The notes beneath the pieces are model-generated. The model was not told the DNA's origin. It was given only the letters and a program-made list of their open reading frames with translations, and searched no databases. From assembly GCA_047975325.1 (NCBI GenBank), contig JBKEDF010000003.1, positions 1 through 53,502 of the forward strand: a DNA stretch of 53,502 bases, read 5' to 3'. Positions 44,135 through 53,288 of this stretch are shown here, in pieces. The first letter of the stretch is position 1; each line of letters begins with the position of its first letter. Source of the stretch: JBKEDF01 sp047975325. Its GTDB lineage: Bacteria; Pseudomonadota; Alphaproteobacteria; Rhodobacterales; Rhodobacteraceae. The position numbers and the translations under genes were made by a program.

Positions 44135-44746
44135 ATGAAAACCCCCATGAAAATCGCCCAGGAAATCGTTGATCGTGAAGGCGGCTTCGTTGACGATCCG
44201 GATGATCCCGGTGGGGCGACGAAATACGGTGTGACGATCCATACCATGCGCCGCCTCGGGTTGGACCTGGATGGCGATGGTGCGGTAACGTCAGACGATG
44301 TCAAAAGATTGAGCCGGGACCAGGCCATTGAGGTTTTCCTGGAACATTACTTTACACGCCCCGGCATTGGTCATCTGCCGGAACCGTTGCAGGCTTCCGT
44401 CTTTGACATGATGGTGAATGCTGGTGCCAATGCGGTGAAGATCCTGCAAAGACTGTTGACCGACATGGGCTTTCCCTGTGTTGCCGATGGGGCCATCGGG
44501 CCAAGGACCATCCGCGCGGCGCAAATGGCCCATGAGGCCGCACCACACCATCTGGCCGATGCCTATGCCGTGGCGCGGCGGAATTTCTATTACGGTCTTG
44601 CCGATGCGCGTCCCGCCAGCCGCAAATATGCCCGCAGGCGGGATGGTGGAAAGGGTGGCTGGATCACCCGGGCGGAGGAATTCATGTCCCCCCGATACCG
44701 GCTCAGCGAGGTCGAACATCGTTCGAGGGTTTCGGGATGGGATTGA
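44135..44746 (+). CDS. GTA-type endolysin (GH108 N-acetylmuramidase)
   Basis: Protein of 203 residues. Glycoside hydrolase 108 domain with catalytic Glu15 in REGGFVDDPDDPGG and the GGATKYGVT motif; C-terminal peptidoglycan-binding-3 region (DGAIGPRTIRAAQ). No signal peptide, so it needs the holin encoded next, which overlaps it by 10 bp. This pair is the lysis cassette of gene transfer agents in Rhodobacter capsulatus (there outside the main GTA cluster). Odd: residues 44-55 read DLDGDGAVTSDD, a full EF-hand calcium loop. GGAAGGAG precedes the ATG at 44135. Confidence 0.85.
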   Translation: MKTPMKIAQEIVDREGGFVDDPDDPGGATKYGVTIHTMRRLGLDLDGDGAVTSDDVKRLSRDQAIEVFLEHYFTRPGIGHLPEPLQASVFDMMVNAGANAVKILQRLLTDMGFPCVADGAIGPRTIRAAQMAHEAAPHHLADAYAVARRNFYYGLADARPASRKYARRRDGGKGGWITRAEEFMSPRYRLSEVEHRSRVSGWD

Positions 44747-45216
44747 TCTCCCGGATGATTGGCGGTCCTGCGGCCGTTTCGGCACTTGGTGATGCCGCGC
44801 GCGGCATGGCGGAGGTGTTGACCCCGAATGCCACCCGCGCGATGGAACTGTCGGCCGAGGCACAGATGGCGGCTTTGCGCCAGCTTGGTGCGGAATATGC
44901 CATGCCGGGCTTTGGTTGGTTCGACCGGATGGTGAATGGCCTCAATCGCCTGCCACGCCCCATGCTGGCCTTTGGTACGCTGGGGCTTTTTGTTTATGCG
45001 ATGGTGGAACCGGAGGGCTTTGCACGCCGCATGACGGGGCTGAATCATGTGCCGGAGCCGCTCTGGTGGCTTCTTGGTGCGGTCGTGGGGTTTTATTTTG
45101 GCGCGCGGGAGGCTTTCCATTTCCGTCGCCGCACAGCTTCCTCTGCCCTTGCCGTGCCTCCCCGGGCTGGCGAAACCAATCCCGTGCTGGCCGATTGGCG
45201 CAACGGACGGGAATAG
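44737..45216 (+). CDS. GTA-type holin (3TM holin family)
   Basis: Protein of 159 residues resembling the three-TM holin family for gene-transfer-agent release. Two clear spans lie at about 73-90 and 106-124, with an amphipathic N-terminal part, and the tail is charged (FHFRRR). It would let the endolysin cross the inner membrane and burst the cell to free particles. No capsid or tail genes are in this window, matching the split arrangement known in R. capsulatus. Confidence 0.8.
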   Translation: MGLISRMIGGPAAVSALGDAARGMAEVLTPNATRAMELSAEAQMAALRQLGAEYAMPGFGWFDRMVNGLNRLPRPMLAFGTLGLFVYAMVEPEGFARRMTGLNHVPEPLWWLLGAVVGFYFGAREAFHFRRRTASSALAVPPRAGETNPVLADWRNGRE

Positions 45217-45281
45217 CCAGCCCACCATTGACCATGCCGGGTCTGTCTGTCACATCCCTCCCATCAGATGGGACGTGACAG

Positions 45282-47024
45282 ATGAACCTTTTTGCTGAAA
45301 TCCGCAGCCTCGTGATCGCTGAAATTGGCGAGATGGAACGCGCAGGAGAACTGCCGCAGGGGCTGAACCTTGGTGCAGTAACGGTGGAGCCGCCACGCGA
45401 TGCCGCCCATGGTGATATGGCAACCAATGCGGCGATGGTTCTGGCCAAACCTGCGGGAAAGAAGCCCCGTGATATTGCCGAAAAACTGGCGACCCGTCTT
45501 GATGCGGATCCACGGATCGAACAGGCGGAAGTCGCAGGCCCGGGGTTTCTGAACCTGCGATTGAAACCGGAGGTCTGGCAGGGTCTGCTGGCGGCGGTTT
45601 TGCAATCCGGGCCGGATTATGGACAAAGCGGGATCGGGCAGGGCCGAAAGGTCAATATCGAATTCGTATCGGCCAATCCGACCGGGCCGATGCATGTCGG
45701 CCATGTGCGCGGTGCCGTATTCGGTGACGCACTGGCCAGTCTTCTGGCCTTTGCGGGCTGGGATGTAACGCGGGAATATTACATCAATGATGGCGGGGCG
45801 CAGGTGGATGTGCTGGCCCGATCCGCCTATGAACGCTATCGCGAGGCGAACGGGCTGGAGCCCGAAATCAGCGAGGGGCTTTATCCCGGGGATTACCTTA
45901 TTCCGGTCGGGGAGGCGCTGAAGGCCAGATATGGCACCAGCTTGCTGGACAAGCCCGAGGCGGATTGGCTGGCCGAACTGCGAGATGTGGCGACCGGGAT
46001 GATGATGGACATGATCCGTGAGGATCTGGCTTCGCTTGGCGTGAAGATGGATGTCTATTCGTCGGAAAAGGCGCTTTATGGTACCGGGGAAATCGAGGCT
46101 GCAATCGAGGCGCTGCGCAAGCTGGACCTGATCTATCGTGGCACGCTGGAGCCGCCCAAGGGCAAATTGCCCGAGGATTGGGAACCGCGTGAACAGCTCT
46201 TGTTCCGCTCGACCGCCCATGGTGACGATGTGGACAGGCCGATCCAGAAATCTGATGGGGCCTGGACCTATTTCGCCCCCGATATTGCCTATCACTATAA
46301 CAAGGTGCGGCGGGGCTTCGACCAGCTTATCGATATCTTTGGCGCCGATCATGGCGGTTATGTCAAGCGGATGAAGGCGGCGGTGGCCGCCCTTTCGGAA
46401 GGCAAGGTGCCGCTTGATATCAAGCTGATCCAGCTTGTGAAACTTTGGAAAAACGGTGAACCTTTCAAGATGTCCAAGCGGGCGGGGACTTTCGTGACCC
46501 TGCGTGATGTGGTGGATCAGGTCGGTGCGGATGTGACCCGCTTCGTAATGCTGACACGCAAGAACGATGCCGCGCTCGATTTCGATTTCGACAAGGTACT
46601 GGAGCAATCGAAGGACAACCCCGTTTTCTATGTCCAATATGCCAATGCGCGGGTGAATTCGGTGTTGCGCCGGGCAGCTGAGGCAGGGGTTGATCTGTCC
46701 GACGCCGCGCTGGCGGGGGCCGATCTGGCGCAGCTTTCCCATCCGGCGGAAATTGCCATGGCCAAGCGGATTTCCGAATGGCCGCGTCTGGTGGAAATTG
46801 CCGCGCGGGCGAACGAACCGCATCGCGTTGCGTTTTACCTTTATGATCTGGCATCGGACTTTCATGCCCTTTGGAACCGTGGCAATGATGAGGCGGATTT
46901 ACGCTTCGTTCAGGATGATCCTGACACAATGGCGGCAAAAATTGCCCTTGCCCGTGCCACGGGCGTTGTGATTTGCGCCGGTCTTGCTATCCTTGGTGTC
47001 ACGCCGGTCGAGGAAATGCGCTGA
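45282..47024 (+). CDS. argS: Arginyl-tRNA synthetase
   Basis: Class-I aminoacyl-tRNA synthetase of 580 residues: N-terminal additional domain, HIGH-type motif as HVGH in GPMHVGHVRG, KMSKR in PFKMSKRAG, and anticodon-binding C-terminal domain. Charges tRNA-Arg. It begins a rightward string with the SPOR protein, nagZ, scpA and scpB. Confidence 0.97.
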   Translation: MNLFAEIRSLVIAEIGEMERAGELPQGLNLGAVTVEPPRDAAHGDMATNAAMVLAKPAGKKPRDIAEKLATRLDADPRIEQAEVAGPGFLNLRLKPEVWQGLLAAVLQSGPDYGQSGIGQGRKVNIEFVSANPTGPMHVGHVRGAVFGDALASLLAFAGWDVTREYYINDGGAQVDVLARSAYERYREANGLEPEISEGLYPGDYLIPVGEALKARYGTSLLDKPEADWLAELRDVATGMMMDMIREDLASLGVKMDVYSSEKALYGTGEIEAAIEALRKLDLIYRGTLEPPKGKLPEDWEPREQLLFRSTAHGDDVDRPIQKSDGAWTYFAPDIAYHYNKVRRGFDQLIDIFGADHGGYVKRMKAAVAALSEGKVPLDIKLIQLVKLWKNGEPFKMSKRAGTFVTLRDVVDQVGADVTRFVMLTRKNDAALDFDFDKVLEQSKDNPVFYVQYANARVNSVLRRAAEAGVDLSDAALAGADLAQLSHPAEIAMAKRISEWPRLVEIAARANEPHRVAFYLYDLASDFHALWNRGNDEADLRFVQDDPDTMAAKIALARATGVVICAGLAILGVTPVEEMR

Positions 47025-47093
47025 TAAAAGCGCCCCGTCCCGTGTGCAAACAGGCAAGACAGTGCCGGATAACCCGGCGCAGTGAGGCAGAGC

Positions 47094-48011
47094 ATGGCAG
47101 ATGTGGAATTTGATGACTATGGCGAGGTGCCCGCTACCCAGGTGAGTGCACGCTATGTGCATTTTGCGGGGGCGATGATTTCGCTGGTGCTGGTGCTGGG
47201 GCTCGGTATCTGGGGCTATCAGCTTGCGGTGCGGGACATGACGGGTATACCGGTCGTGCGTGCGCTGGAGGGGCCGATGCGGTTCTCCCCCGAAGATCAG
47301 GGCGGGGAGATCGCGGCCAATCAGGGGCTTTCGGTGAATTCGGTGGCCGAAGAAGGGGTGACTTCACCGCCTGCTGACCGGCTGATCCTGGCACCGGCCC
47401 CGGTTTCGCTGTCGGAGGAAGATGCGGCAGGCACATTGGCGCCGCAGGCTGCGACGGGTGCGGGCCGTGCCGTCGGGGCACCGGGGCTGGAACTGCCCTC
47501 AGCCGCACCGCGCCTGGGCGCCGGGGCCGTTGAACCCGCCGGGGAAACTGCGGAAATCCAAACCGAAGATGCGGTTATGGCTGCGCTGACCGAGGCGCTG
47601 ACCGATGGGCCGATGCCGGATGCGGAGATGAGAGCCTCCCTCCCGGAAGGGGTTGTTGCGCAATCGCCACGCCCGATGCCGCGTCCGGAAACTTTGCAAC
47701 GCAACCCTGCCATGACCGCTGCCGCTTCGGTGGTCGAATCCGATGGATCGGATCTGGTTTCGGGCATGCGCCTTGTGCAACTTGGTGCCTTTGACAGTGC
47801 CGATGCCGCGCGGGCCGACTGGGATCGGTTGAGCGCGCAATTCGGTGATCTGATGATCGACAAGGAACGTGTAATCCAATCTGCACAAAGCGGTGGACGG
47901 ACCTTCTATCGGCTGCGCGCCCGGGGTTTCGCGGATGAGCCGGATCAGCGGCGTTTCTGTTCGGCGCTTCTGTCGGAACAGGCGGCCTGTATTCCCGTCA
48001 CCGTGCGATGA
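47094..48011 (+). CDS. SPOR-domain membrane protein
   Basis: Protein of 305 residues: short cytoplasmic N-terminus, one membrane span about 28-47 (GAMISLVLVLGLGIWGYQLAV), a Pro/Ala-rich low-complexity periplasmic linker, and a C-terminal SPOR domain about 225-305 (VQLGAFDSADAARADWDRL) that binds denuded peptidoglycan at the septum. Likely a division-associated protein of the FtsN/DedD kind. Overlaps nagZ by 4 bp. Start at 47094 has GAGGCAG upstream. Confidence 0.88.
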   Translation: MADVEFDDYGEVPATQVSARYVHFAGAMISLVLVLGLGIWGYQLAVRDMTGIPVVRALEGPMRFSPEDQGGEIAANQGLSVNSVAEEGVTSPPADRLILAPAPVSLSEEDAAGTLAPQAATGAGRAVGAPGLELPSAAPRLGAGAVEPAGETAEIQTEDAVMAALTEALTDGPMPDAEMRASLPEGVVAQSPRPMPRPETLQRNPAMTAAASVVESDGSDLVSGMRLVQLGAFDSADAARADWDRLSAQFGDLMIDKERVIQSAQSGGRTFYRLRARGFADEPDQRRFCSALLSEQAACIPVTVR

Positions 48012-49015
48012 CCCCTTCGGGCGCGACGATCCTTGGCCCTGAAGGCGCGCGCCTTTCGGCAGATGAGGTGGCTTTTTTCCGGGAGGCGGATCCTTTCGGT
48101 TTCATCCTTTTTGCCAGAAATATCGAGACGCCTGATCAGGTCCGTCGACTGACGGCGGAGTTGCGTGCCGCTGTCGGACGGGAGGCAATTGTCACGATTG
48201 ATCAGGAAGGTGGGCGGGTACAACGGTTGCGCGCGCCTCATTGGCGGGAATACCTGCCGCCGCTGGATCAGGTGGAACGCGCGGGGGAGCGGGCCGCGCG
48301 CAGCCTCTGGATCACGGCACGGCTGATTGCGGCCGAACTTCGCGATATCGGGATCAACAGCAATTGCGCCCCCTGCCTTGATATAGCGGAGGCAAAGACA
48401 CACCCCTTTTTGCGAAATCGTTGCCTTGGCGAGGATCCGATAACCGTTGCCCGCCATGGTCGGGCGGTGGCTGATGGATTGATGGCAGGGGGGGTCGTGC
48501 CGGTGGTCAAACATATGCCCGGTCATGGTCGCGCCCGGGTGGACAGCCATCTTTGCCTGCCTGTTGCGGATGTCTCCGTCGAAGCGGCGACAAAGTGGGA
48601 TTTTGCGCCATTCCGGGCGCTTAGGGATCTGCCGCTTGGCATGACCGCCCATATTGTCCTGCCCGATCTGGGCCCGCTGCCTGCAACCCAGAACAAGGAA
48701 ACCATTGCATTGATCCGGAACAGGATTGGCTTTGCGGGTCTCCTGATGAGTGATGATCTGAATATGGAGGCCCTTTCGGGAACGCTTGCCGACCGGACGA
48801 CGCAGGCCATGGCGGCGGGATGTGATATCGCATTGCATTGTTCAGGCCAACGCAAGGAAATGGAGGCCGTTGTCGGTGCCGCGGGGCGCCTTGATGCCGC
48901 TGCTGAAAGGCGCGCGGAAAGGGCGCTGGCCGCATGTCAGGCCCCGGAACCGGTTGACATTGCGGCGCTGGAGACGGAACTTGCCGATCTTCTGAACGGA
49001 TCCCGATATGTCTGA
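48008..49015 (+). CDS. nagZ: Beta-N-acetylhexosaminidase NagZ
   Basis: Glycoside hydrolase 3 of 335 residues. The NagZ motif KHMPGHGRARVDSH with its mobile His-Asp pair and the nucleophile Asp region SDDLNMEAL are present. Removes GlcNAc from anhydromuropeptides in cell-wall recycling; no signal peptide, hence cytoplasmic. Overlaps scpA by 8 bp. Confidence 0.95.
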   Translation: MTPSGATILGPEGARLSADEVAFFREADPFGFILFARNIETPDQVRRLTAELRAAVGREAIVTIDQEGGRVQRLRAPHWREYLPPLDQVERAGERAARSLWITARLIAAELRDIGINSNCAPCLDIAEAKTHPFLRNRCLGEDPITVARHGRAVADGLMAGGVVPVVKHMPGHGRARVDSHLCLPVADVSVEAATKWDFAPFRALRDLPLGMTAHIVLPDLGPLPATQNKETIALIRNRIGFAGLLMSDDLNMEALSGTLADRTTQAMAAGCDIALHCSGQRKEMEAVVGAAGRLDAAAERRAERALAACQAPEPVDIAALETELADLLNGSRYV

Positions 49016-49802
49016 CGAATGGGATGACACGCAAGGCAGCTTGAGCGTCGCGGAACGGCTGGCGGCCGAGGCGCTGATTGTTGATGTGGATGGGTTTGAG
49101 GGGCCTCTTGACCTGCTGCTGACATTGTCGCGCACCCAGAAGGTCGATCTGCGGCGGATTTCGGTCCTGCAGCTTGCCGAACAATACCTGGTTTTCGTCA
49201 CCCGCGCCCGGGTGCTCAGGATCGAACTGGCTGCCGATTACCTGGTGATGGCCGCCTGGCTCGCCTACCTGAAATCGCGCCTGCTGCTGCCCCCCGATCC
49301 GACCGAGGAAGGCCCTTCGGCAGAGGATCTGGCCGCACATCTGGCCTTTCAGTTGGAAAGGCTTCAGGCGATGCGCGAGGCCGCGGCACGGCTTATGGGG
49401 CGCGATCAGAAGGGGCGGGATTTCTTTGTGCGCGGCCTGCCCGAAGATGTGACCCGCCGCCGTCGGGTTTCCTATTCCGCGACATTGCTTGATTTGATGC
49501 AGGCCTATGCACGGATCCGTACCAAGGATGATTTTCGCCCCTATACCATGGATCGCGATCATGTCTTTACCATGGAACAGGCGCTTGACCGGCTGCGGGG
49601 GATGATCGGTTATGCCGGGCAATGGGTGGATCTGACCAGTTGGCTGCCCCCGGGATGGGAAGACAGCCCGATCCGGCGACGTTCTGCAACAGCGGCACAT
49701 TTCGCGGCGGTTCTGGAACTGACAAAAACCGGTCAGATCGAATTGCGTCAGGGGGATACTTTCGCCCCCATCCAGTTGCGTAAACGGGAGGATCGCACAT
49801 GA
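49008..49802 (+). CDS. scpA: Segregation and condensation protein ScpA
   Basis: Kleisin of 264 residues with the N-terminal GFEGPLDLLLTLSRTQKVDL motif and a C-terminal winged-helix region. Bridges SMC heads in the condensin complex. Overlaps nagZ and scpB by a few bases, showing coupling. Confidence 0.96.
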   Translation: MSDEWDDTQGSLSVAERLAAEALIVDVDGFEGPLDLLLTLSRTQKVDLRRISVLQLAEQYLVFVTRARVLRIELAADYLVMAAWLAYLKSRLLLPPDPTEEGPSAEDLAAHLAFQLERLQAMREAAARLMGRDQKGRDFFVRGLPEDVTRRRRVSYSATLLDLMQAYARIRTKDDFRPYTMDRDHVFTMEQALDRLRGMIGYAGQWVDLTSWLPPGWEDSPIRRRSATAAHFAAVLELTKTGQIELRQGDTFAPIQLRKREDRT

Positions 49803-50443
49803 ACGATCACGAAGACCCCAGCCTTTTTGCCGCCCCCCCGATGGGGGAACAGGAACGTATGGTCGAGGCGATCCTTTTCGCCAGTGCCGAACCCGTTACC
49901 GTCGCTGACCTGGAAGGCCGTCTGCCGCATGGCTGCGATCCTGCCGAGGCGCTTGTCGTGCTGCGCCGCCGCTATGAGGGACGGGGTGTGCATCTGGTAA
50001 AGGTGGGGGATGCCTGGGCCTTCCGTACTGCTGCGGATCTGGGCCATCTGATGCACAAGGAAACCGTCGAACAGCGCAAACTTTCCCGCGCGGCGATCGA
50101 AACCCTTGCCATCATCGCCTATCATCAACCTGTCACCCGTGCCGAGATTGAGGAAATTCGTGGTGTCGCGGTATCACGTGGCACGGTTGATCAATTGATG
50201 GAACTGGAATGGATCCGTTTTGGCCGCAGGCGGATGACCCCGGGTCGTCCCGTCACCTTTGTGGTGACGGAACAATTTCTGGATCATTTCGGCCTTGAAT
50301 CAGCGCGTGATCTGCCGGGGCTGAAGGAATTGCGTGCGGCAGGGCTTCTGGAAAGCCGCCCGACGAATGTCATGGGCAGACCAGATGGCGGCGATGAGGA
50401 TGAAGAGGCGGCCGTGGGGCAAAGCGAACTTTTCGAGGATTGA
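49799..50443 (+). CDS. scpB: Segregation and condensation protein ScpB
   Basis: ScpB of 214 residues: two winged-helix domains, with EAILFASAEPVTVADLE and LAIIAYHQPVTRAEIEEIRG as hallmarks. Dimer that binds ScpA in the SMC complex. Acidic C-terminal tail. In many relatives tatABC follows; here a leftward catabolic unit begins instead. Confidence 0.96.
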   Translation: MNDHEDPSLFAAPPMGEQERMVEAILFASAEPVTVADLEGRLPHGCDPAEALVVLRRRYEGRGVHLVKVGDAWAFRTAADLGHLMHKETVEQRKLSRAAIETLAIIAYHQPVTRAEIEEIRGVAVSRGTVDQLMELEWIRFGRRRMTPGRPVTFVVTEQFLDHFGLESARDLPGLKELRAAGLLESRPTNVMGRPDGGDEDEEAAVGQSELFED

Positions 50444-50556
50444 TCACGCGGGAAAGGTATAGCTGACGGAAGCAGAGTTGATCATTAAATTTGTTTAGAA
50501 TCAAAAGTCTACAGCCTGACTGTATAGTCGGTATAAGGTTGTCAGGTTATATTTCC

Positions 50557-50583
50557 TCCGGCTTGGCCGGACTATGGTTTTTT
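50557..50583 (+). terminator. Possible terminator after scpB
   Basis: TCCGGC-TTG-GCCGGA is a perfect 6-bp stem; six T residues follow after a 6-nt gap. It lies at the 3' end of the convergent tautomerase gene. The gap makes this a weak call. Confidence 0.4.
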
Positions 50584-51648
50584 CGGTCTGGGAAAGACGC
50601 GGCCTTCCATAAGCTTGCGTGCGGTTCGCAGGGTGCCTGCACGTTGTATCCTGCCCGTGGCATCAAGTTTGATCAGAACCTCCGTGGCCCCGCTTGGGTG
50701 TTCAATGGCAAAGCGCGGACTCTCGGGCAGATGGGCCAGCGCTGCGGCAGGTGTGCCTGCCAGGGTTGTTGCCGTGGCAACGCTTATGGCCGCAAAAACG
50801 CCAATCGATGCGTGACAGCGATGCGGAATGAAGCTGCGGGTTGAAATCACGCCCCCCCGGCACGGTGGGGAAACCAGTGTCATCTTGGGGACGGATTTTT
50901 CCGAAACATCGCCCAGGTTCATCAGGGGACCGGCGCGCAGGCGGATTGCCTCGATCCTTTCCTTCACCCGGGTGTTGCCATCCAGTGCTTCGCGGCTTTC
51001 CTGTCCGGTCAGCCCCAGATCAGTGGCGCGCAGGATCACGCAGGGCATACCGTTGTCGATCAGGGTACATTCCATGCCCTCGATCACATCCATGGCCCTG
51101 CCGCTGGGCAGCAGCGCGCCGGACATGGATCCGGCAATGTCGCGAAACATCAGTTCCACCGGGGCTGCCGCCCCCGGAACACCGTCAATTCTGGCGGAAC
51201 CCGTATAACAGACCCGCCGCCGTGGCGTGGGAATCCGGGCCTCGGCGATTTCGCCGGTATTGACCATATGGATGCGGATGGGGGTGATCCCGTCCCGGGC
51301 AGGAACCAGCCCGTGTTCAATCGCGGCAGGACCGGCACAGGCCAGGATATTCCCGCATCCCTGCGCATCGGAAACCAGCGCCTGATCGACGAAAACCTGC
51401 AGGAAAAGGTAATCAAGATCCGCATCCCTGCGCGTCGGTGGTGCAAGGATCGCCACTTTGGAAGTCAACGGATCCGCACCCCCGATGCCGTCAATCTGCG
51501 CAGGGTCGGGGCTGCCCATGATCCGCAAAAGCAGATCATCGCGTGCAGTCCTTTCAGCGGGAAGGTCCGAGGCCAGGAAACAGGCGGCTTTTGATGTTCC
51601 GCCCCGCATCCAGAGGCAGGGAATGCCGTCCCGCTCGGGGTCAGACAT
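50572..51648 (-). CDS. galD: 4-oxalomesaconate tautomerase (PrpF/GalD family)
   Basis: PrpF-fold isomerase of 358 residues beginning PCLWMRGGTSKAACF, with GIGGADPLTSKVAI and the active-site region QGCGNILACAGPAAIEHGL. GalD/LigU-type enzymes interconvert OMA tautomers in gallate and protocatechuate meta-cleavage. Start at 51648 overlaps the aldolase gene by 8 bp and suits the family; the frame is open to 51816. Neighbours encode the next step (aldolase) and a hydratase-like protein, strongly supporting the assignment. Confidence 0.87.
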   Translation of the reverse strand: MSDPERDGIPCLWMRGGTSKAACFLASDLPAERTARDDLLLRIMGSPDPAQIDGIGGADPLTSKVAILAPPTRRDADLDYLFLQVFVDQALVSDAQGCGNILACAGPAAIEHGLVPARDGITPIRIHMVNTGEIAEARIPTPRRRVCYTGSARIDGVPGAAAPVELMFRDIAGSMSGALLPSGRAMDVIEGMECTLIDNGMPCVILRATDLGLTGQESREALDGNTRVKERIEAIRLRAGPLMNLGDVSEKSVPKMTLVSPPCRGGVISTRSFIPHRCHASIGVFAAISVATATTLAGTPAAALAHLPESPRFAIEHPSGATEVLIKLDATGRIQRAGTLRTARKLMEGRVFPRPKKP

Positions 51649-52312
51649 ATTTGAGGCCCTTCTCTGCCAGCCGCGCCCGCATGTTGTAGATATCCAGGCC
51701 CAATTCCCCCGCTGCCAGCCTTGTGCGCTTGGTCTCCTCGGCCTCCATCCGTTTGCGCGCGGCGGCCAGCACCACATCCGCATCGGTGCGACGTACCACG
51801 CAGACGCCATCGTCATCGGCGATGATTACATCGCCGGGGTCCACCGCCTGTCCGGCGCAGACAATCGGCACATTGACCGACCCTGGTGTTTCCTTCACCG
51901 TGCCTTGCGCAGAGATTGCACGGGACCAGACCGGGAAGCCCATTTCGGTCAGGTCCCGCACGTCGCGTACACCTGCATCGATTACCAGCCCCCGGCATCC
52001 CCGTGCTATGGCCGAGGTTGCCAGGAGATCCCCGAAATAGCCGTTGTCACAGGGGCTCGTGGGGGCGAGGATCAGGATATCGCCCTCATGCAGCTGTTCG
52101 ATGGCGACATGGAGCATCCAGTTATCGCCGGGGGGGGCGCTGATCGTAACCGCGCTGCCTGCGATCCGGGCGCCGCTGTAGATCGGGCGCATATGGGCGG
52201 CAAGGCAGCCGATCCGCCCCTGTGCTTCATGAACGGTGGCCACGCCTGCTTCGGCAAGACCTGCAATCGTTGCACTGTCGGCGCGTTGGATATTCTGAAC
52301 AACCTTTGCCAT
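51641..52312 (-). CDS. galC: 4-carboxy-4-hydroxy-2-oxoadipate aldolase (RraA family)
   Basis: RraA-fold class-II aldolase of 223 residues (LigK/ProA/GalC type). Marks: DNGYFGDLLATSA, the catalytic region VIDAGVRDVRDL with Arg and Asp, and DPGDVIIADDDGVCVV. Splits CHA to pyruvate and oxaloacetate, ending the 4,5-cleavage route, and usually decarboxylates oxaloacetate too. Three bases after the dioxygenase gene. Some RraA proteins instead regulate RNase E, but context rules that out. Confidence 0.9.
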   Translation of the reverse strand: MAKVVQNIQRADSATIAGLAEAGVATVHEAQGRIGCLAAHMRPIYSGARIAGSAVTISAPPGDNWMLHVAIEQLHEGDILILAPTSPCDNGYFGDLLATSAIARGCRGLVIDAGVRDVRDLTEMGFPVWSRAISAQGTVKETPGSVNVPIVCAGQAVDPGDVIIADDDGVCVVRRTDADVVLAAARKRMEAEETKRTRLAAGELGLDIYNMRARLAEKGLKYV

Positions 52313-52315
52313 GGA

Positions 52316-53278
52316 TCAACCTTTCTGAACTGGGGGGGTGCCATGGGTGTGGAAGCTTTCAATGGTCTTGAGCCCCCAGGCCTGCCCCTTCTTGCGTTCT
52401 TCCTCGGTCCAGATTACCGGCTTCCAATCCGGCGCAAGGATCAGCCGCGCGCCGGCATTGGCCAGTTCCACCCGGTTGCCCGCAGGTTCCCAGACATAGA
52501 GGAAAAACGTGCCCTGCACCGCGTGCTTATGCGGGCCGGTTTCGATATGGACCCCGTTTTGCAGGAAAATATCGGCAGCGCGCAGGATATCCTCGCGCTG
52601 ATCGGTGGCATAGGTGACATGGTGCAGCCGCCCCTGCCCGCCGCCATGTTCCTCGGTGCAGGCCAGATCATAGGTCTTGTTATTGACCGTGAACCAGCAG
52701 CCGCCGATGCGGCCATTATCCAGTTGGATCAGCTCGGTCACGCGGCTGCCAAGGCAGGTTTCCATGAAGCGGCGAAACTCGGTCACATCTTCGGACAGAA
52801 GGTTCAGGTGATCCAGCCGGCGCGGCGCAGCACCGGTAAAGGCGCTGGCGGTGTTTTTCAGTTCGGCGCGGTCGTCCTCGGGGGCCTCGTACCAGACCGT
52901 ATCGTAATAGATTTCAAAGATATGGCCAAAGGGATCCTCAAAACGGAACGCCCGGCCATGGCCCAGATCGCCCTCCACCCAGCCATGGGTCTTGTAGCCC
53001 GAGGCCTCGATCGCCTTCACCCGCCGCTCCAGTGCTTCGGGGCTGGTGGCGCGATAGCCGATATGGCCCACGCCGGTACGGTGATGGCGGGTCAGCTTCA
53101 GCGAGTGGAATTCATAGTCATCCCAGGCCCGCAAATAGGCGCTGTTCTCATCCTGCCCGGACAGTTTCAGTCCATAGACTCGGGTAAAGAAATCAAGGCT
53201 TTCCTCGAACTTATTGGTATACATTTCGACATGGCCCAGATGCGCCAGATCGAAGGCGGGATTTGTCGGTTCGCTCAT
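52316..53278 (-). CDS. Two-domain VOC extradiol dioxygenase (type I)
   Basis: Protein of 320 residues with two VOC modules. Iron ligands are in the C-terminal module: His157 (LDHLNL), His220 (RLHHVTY) and Glu271 (NRVEL), plus Tyr261, matching catechol 2,3-dioxygenase. The second-sphere acid-base His (XylE His199) aligns by eye with Tyr203 in NNKTYDLA, an important change. It sits between a GalB-like gene and GalC/GalD, so its ring-cleavage product should feed 4-oxalomesaconate, though known gallate and protocatechuate 4,5-dioxygenases are of the unrelated LigB fold. GGAGG precedes the start at 53278. Confidence 0.82.
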   Translation of the reverse strand: MSEPTNPAFDLAHLGHVEMYTNKFEESLDFFTRVYGLKLSGQDENSAYLRAWDDYEFHSLKLTRHHRTGVGHIGYRATSPEALERRVKAIEASGYKTHGWVEGDLGHGRAFRFEDPFGHIFEIYYDTVWYEAPEDDRAELKNTASAFTGAAPRRLDHLNLLSEDVTEFRRFMETCLGSRVTELIQLDNGRIGGCWFTVNNKTYDLACTEEHGGGQGRLHHVTYATDQREDILRAADIFLQNGVHIETGPHKHAVQGTFFLYVWEPAGNRVELANAGARLILAPDWKPVIWTEEERKKGQAWGLKTIESFHTHGTPPVQKG

Positions 53279-53288
53279 GGTTCCCTCC

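Noticed and set aside
45264..46865. Long open frame (533 codons) antisense to argS
   Set aside because: Shadow of argS; no recognisable domain.
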